A program made the position numbers and the translations under genes. From Candidatus Poribacteria bacterium (GTDB lineage: Bacteria > Poribacteria > WGA-4E > PCPOR2b): 64,000 nt of DNA. A model generated the notes under the pieces. That model did not search any database. It was not told where the DNA came from and saw nothing but the letters and a program-made list of their open reading frames with translations. Below, in pieces: positions 53,706 through 61,458 of this stretch (position 1 is the first letter of the stretch; every line of letters starts with the position of its first letter). The DNA lies in contig JAJECO010000084.1 in the NCBI GenBank assembly GCA_022822005.1, positions 62,001-126,000 of the forward strand, in the 5' to 3' direction.

Positions 53706-56700
53706 CTACGGCAGAATTGATGAGCACCGCATCATAATTCGCATCGTTGTGCCTTTGCCGATGCCCTCGCTCAAGGGGTAAATCTTCCCGCCAGAGCCAA
53801 TCACAAAATTGGCACTCGAATGGAGACCGAGCCCGGTCCCCGAGTCCTTTGTCGTGTAACCGGCATTGAAGATTAACTTCGAGTCCTTCTGTGCGACACC
53901 AATGCCGTTATCGGTAACATCAAGATAGAGGAAATCCTTACGGATATAGGCTTTAATTTCAACGCGCGGCTTTTCATTGAGTCCGCCCGATTGAATCAGT
54001 TCATCAATGGCTTCAATCGAATTTTTCAACAGATTCACCAACATCTGCTGGAATTGACTCTCCTGAATCTGAATCTCTTGGGGCGCGTTCTCGCAATCGA
54101 CATCGACTTGGATGCCTCTTTTGCCAATCGAATCGTGCTGCAATTTGACCGCGCTCAAGATTGTCTGATGCAGGTCGATAGTTTTCCGCGTCATACTGGG
54201 CTGATTAGAGGATTTTTGCGTCCGGATAATATCAATGATATGCGTGACTCTCTCATTGACGCGCTCAAGTGTCTTGACCATCTTTTCATTCTGATTGGTA
54301 AAGTCTGCGGCGAGCGCGATCATGAATGGGAGTACCTGCTGCCCTTTCGGGTCATTTTCAATGAAATCAACCCAATCCTCCTGATGTGCCTTAACCATAT
54401 GGGCGAGTGCAGAGAAGCGGTGTATGAGTTGACTCCCCACTATATTCTCTTGGAGGACGTTAATGCCTACCGTGACGCTGTTGATGGCGTTGCCGATATT
54501 GTGGAGGATGGTCTCGACAATTTCCAACCGTCCTTGCGCGAATGCTTGGGTCAACGCTTCTTCGGCGATCACCCGATGCGTCACATCGCGGAACACTGCC
54601 ACCCCTCCTTTGTCAGTGTCCATTTCGTCCCGTATCGGTCTCCCACTGACGCTGATAAAAACACCGTCTGGCACTTTCGGGTTGCGTACAAACATCTCTA
54701 CGTCGTCTGAGGTCTCACCTTTGAGGGCAAGTGCGAGCGGCAGTTCATCTGATGGAAAGGGGGTCACTCTATCGGGGAAAAAGAGCCCATAGTTATCACT
54801 CCATTCATCAGGATCTGTCTCTACTGCCCCCATTCCGATAATTTTTTCGGCACTTGGATTAAAAATTGTCAGGGCACCATCTGCATCGGCGACGACCACC
54901 CCATCACTGATACTATTAAAAATAGATTCCATCAGGTTGCCCTGCTCTTCGAGTTGGCTAACTATGCTTTTTAACTCGATCTCCACCTGTTTGAGCTCTG
55001 TGATATCGCGGACAACAACCACCCCGCCTCTCGAAACGCCATTTTCGTCGAGTAGAGGCCTCCCACTCACACTGAGATAAGCCTCCTTTGACAGTTGCTC
55101 GTTGTTTATACGCATTTCGACGTTGTCTGTCGCCTCACCCTTGACGGCACGGGCGAGTGGGAGTTGGTCTGAGGGAAACAATGATTCTGTCGTGGGGTGA
55201 AAAACACTATATTGTTCAGATGCGCGAGGCAGGTCTAGGTCATCAAGAGGTTGACCGACCATCTGTTGCACGGCTGAATTCGCCATTATGTATTGCCCCC
55301 TGTCGTCGGCGACAACCACCCCATCGCTCATATTATTAAAAATAATCTCCATCAGTCGCGTCTGATCTTCTAGGTCCCTGACAGTTTGTTCTAACCTAGC
55401 CTCTGTGCTCTTAGCTTTCGTCACATCGCGGAAAACAATCACGCCCCCTCTCACACTGTTTCGTTCGTCCTGTAGGGGTCTTCCAGTGACATTGATAAAA
55501 CAACCGTCTGGATTTTCCGGATTGCGCATAAACAGATCGACTTCATCTGTTACCCGCCCCTGCATGGCGTGAACGAGCGGAAGTTCCTCGTTAGGAAAGG
55601 GGGTAACTTTATCGGGATAAAAGGTGCCGTACGCGTCACTCCATTGATCAGGCGGCGTGTCTGTTGCCCCCATACCGACAATCCGTTCCGCACTTGGATT
55701 GACAAGCAAAAAGTTTCCCGCTTCATCGGTGACAACGACGCCATCACTGATACTATTAAAAACGGTTTCCGTCAGTTGAACCTGATTTTGCAGTTCCTGC
55801 ATCGTTTTTTCTAACTGTGCCTCTGCGGCTTTACTCTTTGTGATATCGCGTAGAATGGCAACACAGCCGATAACCTCCCGATTTTCATCAAATAAGGGGA
55901 GGGCACTCGCCATGACATTAATTCCGTCCATCTGTCCCTCATTGCGTACAAAAATCTCTCTATCCCTTATCGCCTTACCCCGGAAGATATATCTGGACAG
56001 AAGCCGATCAATTGGAATGTGTCTCTCTTTGTTAGGATAAAAAACACCGTACGTTTCAGACCAATTACTGGGGCGTGGATCCAGGGGCCTCGTACCTAAC
56101 ATCTGTTTTATACTTGGATTGACCAACATTATTTTACCCGCTGCGCTGACGACGACGATACCATCAGACATACTATCAAAAACGGTTTCCATCAGTTGGG
56201 TTTTATCGCGTAACTCGCTGATGGTTTGTTCCAATTTGGTCTGTGTCGCCTTGAGCTCGGTAATATCGTGGAAAACGATAACGCCCCCTTTCAAATCGCC
56301 TTGTCCGTCGAGTAGGGGTCTCCCGTTAATATTAATAAAAATCTCCTCCGCTTGGGTATCGTTGGACACAAGCATTTCGATATTGTCCGTTGTTTCACCA
56401 CGGAGGGCACACGCGATCGGCAACTCATCTCCGGAAAAAAGCGTCTTACCATCGGGATAAAAGAGACCATAACGTTCAGGACGGTCAGCGATCAATATCT
56501 CCTTTGAAAGGGGTCCAACCATCTCTTGCGCCCTGGTATTAGCTATGAGGTATTGCCCATCCGTATCGACGGCCATTACCCCATCGCTGATACTATTAAA
56601 AATGGTTTCCATCAGTTGGGTCTGATCTTGAAGCTGATTGATGGTCTGGTTTAACCGGTCCTCCAACGCTTTATAGTCAGTGGTATCTCGGAAGGTTATA

Positions 56701-57470
56701 ACCGTGCCAACTACCTCTCCTTTTTGATTGGTAGAGGGCGCGATGCTATAGTCAATATGGGTTTTTCGCCCCGATTTGCTAGTAAAGATGGTGCTACCCT
56801 TTACCTCAGCATCAGTCGGTAATTCGGAGGAACCAGCAGTGCCTATATCCAACACATTTTTCAAAACCGCTGTTATAGGACAATTTCCCTCAGTATCAAT
56901 CTGGAAAATTTGCTTTATGTTCACCCTGGCAGCTTCTTCCCGGTGCCAACCTGTCATACGTTCAGCGGCCGGATTCATAAATGTTATCAATTCCTTGTTG
57001 TCCGTGGCAATCACGGCGTCACTGATACCGTTGAGAATCGTAGTAAGCTGCCGTTCTTTGACTTTGGTTTCTCGTTCCATCCTATGCTGATATACAGTGC
57101 TCTCAACGGTCAAGTATAATCGTCTTTTTCCATGGGGCTGAGGGAGATAATCAAACAGATTGGTTATCCCCGCTCGTTTTAATAAATCTTTTTTCTCCGA
57201 GAAGACGTCGTTTGAATAATCAGCGAGATATATGGTCGGAATGTCCAAGGAGTTGCGTATCCGTTTGGCGGTCTCTATGCCATCTATTTCCCCTTCGAGT
57301 TCTACATTGATGAGGACGACATCGGGCGACATTTCTGCCGCTTTTTCAACCGCTTCTGCTCCGGTTGGAACCGCAGCACAAACACTGTATTCTAACTCTT
57401 TGAGCCGTCTTTCAAGGTGTTCAGCAACGGATTTCTTTTGTTCAACGATCAAGATGTTTATGTTTTCCAT
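53706..57470 (-). CDS. Receiver-PAS6-histidine kinase with inactive receiver (copy 2)
   Basis: 1254-residue paralogue of the next gene. The receiver has Asn55 where phosphorylation should occur (LINVELEGEIDG) and has lost the acid pair (IVEQKK), so it cannot be phosphorylated in the usual way. Six PAS domains follow; the third reads SDGIVVVSAAGK and the fourth SDGVVVTDEAGN, so they are divergent and may sense different ligands. The kinase, with His990 in ILHNIGNAINSV and GTGLGLHSSANF, is almost the same as in copy 1, also at the DNA level, which points to recent duplication or gene conversion. There is no membrane segment. It is probably first gene of the kinase-kinase-activator series; a perfect palindrome lies 47 bases upstream. 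Confidence 0.9.
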   Translation of the reverse strand: MENINILIVEQKKSVAEHLERRLKELEYSVCAAVPTGAEAVEKAAEMSPDVVLINVELEGEIDGIETAKRIRNSLDIPTIYLADYSNDVFSEKKDLLKRAGITNLFDYLPQPHGKRRLYLTVESTVYQHRMERETKVKERQLTTILNGISDAVIATDNKELITFMNPAAERMTGWHREEAARVNIKQIFQIDTEGNCPITAVLKNVLDIGTAGSSELPTDAEVKGSTIFTSKSGRKTHIDYSIAPSTNQKGEVVGTVITFRDTTDYKALEDRLNQTINQLQDQTQLMETIFNSISDGVMAVDTDGQYLIANTRAQEMVGPLSKEILIADRPERYGLFYPDGKTLFSGDELPIACALRGETTDNIEMLVSNDTQAEEIFININGRPLLDGQGDLKGGVIVFHDITELKATQTKLEQTISELRDKTQLMETVFDSMSDGIVVVSAAGKIMLVNPSIKQMLGTRPLDPRPSNWSETYGVFYPNKERHIPIDRLLSRYIFRGKAIRDREIFVRNEGQMDGINVMASALPLFDENREVIGCVAILRDITKSKAAEAQLEKTMQELQNQVQLTETVFNSISDGVVVTDEAGNFLLVNPSAERIVGMGATDTPPDQWSDAYGTFYPDKVTPFPNEELPLVHAMQGRVTDEVDLFMRNPENPDGCFINVTGRPLQDERNSVRGGVIVFRDVTKAKSTEARLEQTVRDLEDQTRLMEIIFNNMSDGVVVADDRGQYIMANSAVQQMVGQPLDDLDLPRASEQYSVFHPTTESLFPSDQLPLARAVKGEATDNVEMRINNEQLSKEAYLSVSGRPLLDENGVSRGGVVVVRDITELKQVEIELKSIVSQLEEQGNLMESIFNSISDGVVVADADGALTIFNPSAEKIIGMGAVETDPDEWSDNYGLFFPDRVTPFPSDELPLALALKGETSDDVEMFVRNPKVPDGVFISVSGRPIRDEMDTDKGGVAVFRDVTHRVIAEEALTQAFAQGRLEIVETILHNIGNAINSVTVGINVLQENIVGSQLIHRFSALAHMVKAHQEDWVDFIENDPKGQQVLPFMIALAADFTNQNEKMVKTLERVNERVTHIIDIIRTQKSSNQPSMTRKTIDLHQTILSAVKLQHDSIGKRGIQVDVDCENAPQEIQIQESQFQQMLVNLLKNSIEAIDELIQSGGLNEKPRVEIKAYIRKDFLYLDVTDNGIGVAQKDSKLIFNAGYTTKDSGTGLGLHSSANFVIGSGGKIYPLSEGIGKGTTMRIMMRCSSILP

Positions 57471-57516
57471 TTTATTCCCATTCTTTTGTTATGTTAGGTA
57501 GGACTTACGCACTTCA

Positions 57517-57544
57517 GTAGTGAACAATGACCATTGTTCACTAC
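57517..57544. promoter_or_regulatory. Perfect 13-base inverted repeat upstream of the kinase genes
   Basis: GTAGTGAACAATG and CATTGTTCACTAC separated by AC. It lies 47 bases before the start of the kinase gene (minus strand), where an operator or leader hairpin would sit. It could instead be the tip of a small element starting AGGACTTACGCA at 57500. Confidence 0.45.
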
Positions 57545-57568
57545 GAACTTTGTGATGGTGCCTCTATT

Positions 57569-57620
57569 GTAGTTGCCCGTTTCTTAATCCCGATAAGTCG
57601 GGGATTCATCGGGCGTCCGT
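57569..57620. repeat. Short dispersed repeat with CCCGAT...ATCGGG hairpin, copy 2
   Basis: TTGTAGTTGCCCGTTTCTTA then CCCGATAAGTCGGGG and ATTCATCGGGCG repeat the copy at 28118-28168. It is followed to 57720 by CTCTCGGAACGGAG-type words and GGCGATAAATCGCC, both also found in other gaps. The space 57471-58349 contains only repeats and no gene. Confidence 0.65.
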
Positions 57621-57888
57621 TCCGCCTGCCTGCTCTCGGCTTGTCGGAGTCCCGATTCCATCGGGAAGACCACGGTTGAGAAGGGTGTCTAGCGGCGATA
57701 AATCGCCGAACTACAAGTTAAAAACTCTCGGAACGGAGGGGTTGAGCACCCAACTGCGTAACTTCTATGTAGGTATAAAAAAAGTGAAATTTAGATATGA
57801 GAACAATTGTGGATAAAGTACCTGATCGGTTCATTTTTAGAAGCTCTTTACAACTGTTCCCCAAGAATGGAGTCATTTACAGTGAATT

Positions 57889-58053
57889 ATAGAAATAAGT
57901 GGACATTTGCCAATAACTCCGACCTTCGAGAAGTTGCCAAAGTCCCCATGACAAGTTTCCCCCCTGACAAGGGGGATTTAGGGGGTTACGTATCAAGTCC
58001 CCCTGACAAGGGGGATTTAGGGGGTTAGTTGCACATCGAAAGTGTATAAGTAG
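57889..58053. repeat. Dispersed G-rich repeat, long copy with internal duplication
   Basis: AGAAATAAGTGGACATTTGC, CTTCGAGAAGTTGCCAAAG and CATCGAAAGTGTATAAGTAG match the copy at 17153-17325 in order. The CTGACAAGGGGGATTTAGGG unit occurs twice in tandem here. Confidence 0.75.
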
Positions 58054-58165
58054 TAGTTTTTCTGTAGGAGGGATTTCCAAATCCCGACACGTCGATATAG
58101 GAGCGACTGCCCGACTCCGACTTTTCAAACAAAACGGGTAATAAGCCTAAAACTAAATAGCCCTA
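58051..58165. mobile_element. Small inverted-repeat element, copy 2 with truncated left end
   Basis: TAGTTTTTCTGTAGGAGGGA to AAAACTAAATAGCCCTA follows the copy at 28753-28874 closely. Its left terminal repeat is missing where it joins the G-rich repeat, so one element has inserted into or recombined with the other. Confidence 0.7.
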
Positions 58166-58314
58166 GACGTACGCATTTCAGCACAATTGGTGTGGGGCAA
58201 ATCCGAGAGAATCTCCTATATCAGGATTATCGTGAACTGGAATGAAGATAGAGTAGGAAACGCCGTTAGGAGGAGAGTTAGGAATAACACTGCATTGATG
58301 CGACAGGAACAGCA

Positions 58315-58340
58315 AGGGGTAAAGCGAGAACTTTACCCCT
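58315..58340 (-). terminator. Stem-loop terminator of the secreted-protein gene
   Basis: AGGGGTAAAG and CTTTACCCCT pair perfectly around a 6-base loop, ten bases after the stop codon of the minus-strand gene. The following T-tract is weak. Confidence 0.6.
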
Positions 58341-58349
58341 CCTAAGAAT

Positions 58350-59321
58350 TTACTTCAGAATGGTTGCTTTCCGGGTTTTGCTGAAGTTACCCATTGACAG
58401 GTTGTAGAAGTAGATGCCGCTTGCTACCGACTCGCCAGCGTCGTTTGTACCATCCCAGTAAACCGCGTCCGCCTTCGTTTCGTAGCTGCCAGCACGCTGA
58501 TGCCCCAAGTTAAACTGCCTTACTACATCGCCGCTTGCATCATAAATGGTCAAGGTCACATCCGCATCTTCTGCCAGACGGTACGGAATCCATGTCTCTG
58601 GATTGAAAGGATTCGGGTAGTTCGGTAACAGTTCGGTTAGGTATCTAAAGTTGTTTAACGTGACGGCGGTGGTCAGTTGAGATACGTTACCCATCGCATC
58701 TTCGGCGGTGATCAGAATCTCCTTTACGCCATTTGCTGCTATGTTATCCTCACCGATTACGATCTCTGCGCTATACACCCCATTCTCACCGGGGAGAAGT
58801 GAAATCGGGTGGGATTGAGTCGTATCCAGCGCCGAAATATCCGCTGTAACTCCCAGGTCCCACTCCCCAATGTTTACCGCGATGGGCAATGTCTCACCGT
58901 TGGTAACAGTTCGACGGGTCTCGACCTCCCACAGCATTGGATGGGTTCTATCAATGACAAGTGCGTCTTCCTGCACTGTAATCACACCATTGAAATTGAC
59001 AGCAACATCATAAGTCCCATCGGGGTGTTTGCCTGCGATAACCCTAAAGTCACCCACGTAGGTACCTCTTTGCTCCTCTACCATCGGTTTGTTCTTTATA
59101 ATCCGAGGGACGGAGAAGGTCCCCTTCAAACCCGCGTCCCCAAGGGCTTTCACTCTGACAATATCGCCAGCGACAGTAATGTTACTAATAGATGTCTCAA
59201 TCGCGATCGATTGGCTAACGGTCAAGCAAAAGATACTCACAAGCCCGAATAGGAGAGGGAGTAAGTTTTTAACAGTTTTGATACCTTCAATTGTTTTCGC
59301 TCTATTATGCTTTAGTGTCAT
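58350..59321 (-). CDS. Secreted protein with T9SS-like C-terminal sorting domain
   Basis: 323 residues. A signal peptide (hydrophobic LLPLLFGLVSIFCLTVSQS, about 20-38, followed by SIA-IE) is followed by beta-sandwich domains of unknown function. The last 95 residues form a FlgD/Por-like tail: LLPNYPNPFNPETWIPYRLA, IYDASGDVVRQFNLG, GSYETKADAVYWDGTNDAG, SGIYFYNL and a basic end KTRKATILK. This tail is the cell-surface sorting signal in type IX systems and is frequent in Poribacteria-like genomes. The role at the surface is unknown. GGAG precedes the ATG by nine bases. A -24/-12 sigma-54 promoter stands 51 bases upstream. Confidence 0.85.
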   Translation of the reverse strand: MTLKHNRAKTIEGIKTVKNLLPLLFGLVSIFCLTVSQSIAIETSISNITVAGDIVRVKALGDAGLKGTFSVPRIIKNKPMVEEQRGTYVGDFRVIAGKHPDGTYDVAVNFNGVITVQEDALVIDRTHPMLWEVETRRTVTNGETLPIAVNIGEWDLGVTADISALDTTQSHPISLLPGENGVYSAEIVIGEDNIAANGVKEILITAEDAMGNVSQLTTAVTLNNFRYLTELLPNYPNPFNPETWIPYRLAEDADVTLTIYDASGDVVRQFNLGHQRAGSYETKADAVYWDGTNDAGESVASGIYFYNLSMGNFSKTRKATILK

Positions 59322-59371
59322 TGAATCAGTCTCCGATGTTTAGTTAAGTTGAGAAATCCTGCCCTATTATG

Positions 59372-59387
59372 TGCATAAACCGTGCCA
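59372..59387 (-). promoter_or_regulatory. Sigma-54 (-24/-12) promoter
   Basis: Read on the minus strand: TGGCACGGTTTATGCA, against the consensus TGGCACG-N4-TTGCW; only the first T of TTGC is changed, and GG/GC spacing is exact. The gene start at 59321 is 51 bases downstream. A sigma-54-dependent activator gene lies in the same window. Confidence 0.7.
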
Positions 59388-59603
59388 ACATCTAAATAAA
59401 AGATGAGGGACGGCTCTATTGACTGGAATTGAGGGCTGAAATCCTTTGATAGACTGATCTTTGAAGAATATGGGCAAGCGGAGGGCAAGTGATAACGGAT
59501 GGCTGGAGGACGGTTGGAAATGTCGCAAAATACAACAATTGGAACGGGTTAAACGGGACGATATCGGCGGGAACCCTGTAATAACAAGGGATTGGGCAAA
59601 TCT

Positions 59604-59636
59604 GTCGCAAAATACGACGACATCGCATTTTGCGAC
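59604..59636. repeat. 10-base inverted repeat GTCGCAAAAT/ATTTTGCGAC
   Basis: Perfect arms around 13 bases; a further copy of TGTCGCAAAATAC lies at about 59520. It is in the 59322-59769 gap, which has no gene and also contains the sigma-54 promoter and a G-rich repeat. Confidence 0.55.
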
Positions 59637-59654
59637 GTTCAGAAGGGAGCAATA

Positions 59655-59762
59655 AAAGTCCCCCTGACAAGTTTCCCCCCTGACAAGGGGGGCGAGGGGG
59701 GTTGGGGATTTAGGGGGTTGACTGTGCATCGAAGGTGTCTAAGTCATCCCAAAATCTATCAT
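59655..59762. repeat. Dispersed G-rich repeat, copy before the tetR-type gene
   Basis: AAAGTCCCCCTGACAAG, ATTTAGGGGGTTGACTGTGC, ATCGAAGGTGTCTAAGT and AAAATCTATC match the right half of the copy at 17153-17325. Confidence 0.7.
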
Positions 59763-59769
59763 AAAACGT

Positions 59770-60354
59770 TTAAGAGGTTAAAACTCCTTGCAATCCGAAA
59801 TTTAAAACTTCGTCTAAAATGTGATCCAGTTGAGAAATAGCTTCCACGTCTTCAAAGATGTGATTGACCACCTCTTTCACGCAGCCCAGAACACAACACG
59901 CAATTACCTGCGTGTTGCACTCTCTAACTAAACCGAGTTCAATACCGTGTTGGAGACTCGATTCGATTGTGCCTAACACCGTCTCATAAAACTCTCGCAA
60001 CTTACCGTCAAACTCACTGTCCAAACCGCCTGCGCGACTCAATACAATCTGGGTCATGTCCCGATCTTCTAATGCAAGCATGATAATCGATCGCAGGATA
60101 CTTTTCAACTGTTCTGATGAAGACACTGAAGGATCTAAATCAAGCCGACTTACAACCCCTCCAAGTTCCTCAGCTAACTGGTCAAGAATGCTATTAAAGA
60201 TATCCCTTTTGCTTTGAAAATAGAGATAAAATGTACCCCTAGCGATACCGGCTCGCTCGATGATATCTGAGATACTCGCTTGATAATACCCCTTCTGTGA
60301 AAAGACCGCTTTCGCACAACGTACCACCATTTTCCTTCGCTCTTCCCTTAACAC
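59770..60354 (-). CDS. TetR/AcrR family transcriptional regulator
   Basis: 194-residue one-component repressor. The DNA-binding helix-turn-helix is ASISDIIERAGIARGTFYLYFQSKRDIF (residues about 25-52); the rest is the helical ligand-binding and dimer domain, including CCVLGCVKEVVNHIF. The start is a GTG at 60354 with GGAG ten bases upstream. The TetR signature is intact and the length typical. No transporter or enzyme gene stands next to it, so target and ligand are unknown. Confidence 0.9.
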   Translation of the reverse strand: MLREERRKMVVRCAKAVFSQKGYYQASISDIIERAGIARGTFYLYFQSKRDIFNSILDQLAEELGGVVSRLDLDPSVSSSEQLKSILRSIIMLALEDRDMTQIVLSRAGGLDSEFDGKLREFYETVLGTIESSLQHGIELGLVRECNTQVIACCVLGCVKEVVNHIFEDVEAISQLDHILDEVLNFGLQGVLTS

Positions 60355-60421
60355 TCTTGACTTTCTCCAATCTATTTTACATTAAATTTAACCCACGTTG
60401 CTGGACCTATTGACATTTACC

Positions 60422-60738
60422 TTAAACTCCCACTACTCTCTTTAGATCGCTTTTGGGTTCCAACCGCACATGGAAACCTAACCCTGAAAGAATACTCAGC
60501 AGGCTATCCAAACGAGGGTTGTGCTTGCTCGCTAACACAATATAGGCGTTCACGACTGATACCTACACGCTTGGCAAGTTGTCCGATATCCCCTTATAGC
60601 CAGTCCGTAATGAATTCGTAGTTCGCACAGGGCCGCGGTCAATCGTTTATAATCTCCAAAACTCCCCAGATGTAACCTGTTAATTCGTTCCCGTATGATG
60701 GTACGGGTCTTCCTGTTCTGGATAAGGTTCGCGTCCAT
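60422..60738 (-). pseudogene. Frameshifted HTH regulator/antitoxin-like gene
   Basis: Three reading frames together give one short HTH protein. MDANLIQNRKTRTIIRERIN to the HYGLAIRG region is in the first frame. GDIGQLAKRVGISRERLY, a clear Xre-type helix-turn-helix, is in the second. NPRLDSLLSILSGLGFHVRLE, the usual antitoxin tail, is in the third. At least two single-base shifts break it. It resembles HigA/Xre antitoxins of chromosomal addiction modules; no toxin partner remains. Confidence 0.65.
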
Positions 60739-60879
60739 CTGGCATCATGTAATTGCGTACATCTCAAGAGATTATCTCCATAATAATTTAAATTGTAATA
60801 TTTTTATTACAATTTGTCTATAAAAAAGGGGAGGCGTTTTAGGGATAATCCCGAATCGCGCAGCCCCTTTTAATTCTGA

Positions 60880-60908
60880 TTGAAACCAATGGCGTAAAGG
60901 GTTATACT
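60880..60908 (+). promoter_or_regulatory. Sigma-70-type promoter candidate at the edge of a repeat
   Basis: TTGAAA, a 17-base spacer and TATACT, two bases before the inverted-repeat element at 60911. The next gene is 550 bases away, so its use is doubtful. Confidence 0.35.
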
Positions 60909-60910
60909 AT

Positions 60911-61142
60911 GATAACATAAGTTGCTGGTGTTAAAAACCCAGCGGTTTGCGATTTAGGGTCATTTATGGTAAAAATTATAATTACTGATACATTGGAATA
61001 ATAACCACTGGTGCTAGTTTGCAGCTGTTGATAACGTCAAACGTGATGCCCCGATAAATCGGGACAGGCTGTGAAACATGAAAACTATTGGCTCTTCGGT
61101 GCCTTTAGCCCCAGAGGGGCGACATGTGCAACTTGCGTTATC
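60911..61142. mobile_element. Longer inverted-repeat element with GATAAC..AAGTTGC ends
   Basis: GATAACATAAGTTGC at the left and GCAACTTGCGTTATC at the right are inverted copies, the same ends as the two-hairpin family, but the 232-base interior is different. It contains CCCGATAAATCGGG and AGCCCCAGAGGGGC words and no gene. Just to its right are ACGTTTCACGTTTTACC and GGCGATAAATCGC-type repeats (to 61225). The 60355-61458 space has no intact gene. Confidence 0.65.
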
Positions 61143-61228
61143 TTAATTACGTTTCACGTTTTACCTTTCACGTGTGGGGCGGCGATAAATCGCTGAACTA
61201 CAACGATAACCCGCAACTTACGTTATCT

Positions 61229-61396
61229 ATAACCTGAGTTGCCAGTTGCTAAGCCGGCTCGGCTTGGATAGACATATCCAAGCCATCTTTGCGCGTGTGC
61301 AGTGGATTTGTCAATCCACTGCAAGCAGTGAGGAACTCGATTTCGTTTTCATGCTTCCGCTTGGCGACATTTCACATCAATAGCAACTTGCGTTAT
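61229..61396. mobile_element. Two-hairpin inverted-repeat element, reverse-oriented copy
   Basis: ATAACCTGAGTTGCCAGT to TAGCAACTTGCGTTAT. It shares with the 26570-26758 copy, in reverse, both hairpins (TTGGATA/TATCCAA and GCAGTGGATT/AATCCACTGC) and the tail segment with GATGTGAAATGTCG-like and GAAAACGAAATCGAG words. This is the clearest pair showing the element moves as a unit. Confidence 0.85.
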
Positions 61397-61458
61397 CTAT
61401 AAGGAAACACGCTCGATTGATCTAATGTAACCAACGCCTTAAGGAGATAACATAAGAT

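Noticed and set aside
53991-54710. 239-codon open frame antisense to the kinase gene, with a similar one at 50826-51293
   Set aside because: Both lie opposite the conserved kinase domain and resemble each other only because the coding strand is conserved; no ribosome site or family match.
57807-58028. 73-codon frame with repeated PPDKGDLGG
   Set aside because: It is translation of the G-rich dispersed repeat, not a gene.
60850-61450. CRISPR array, suggested by recurring short hairpin words
   Set aside because: Repeats are not regularly spaced, differ in length, and match dispersed elements elsewhere; no cas genes.
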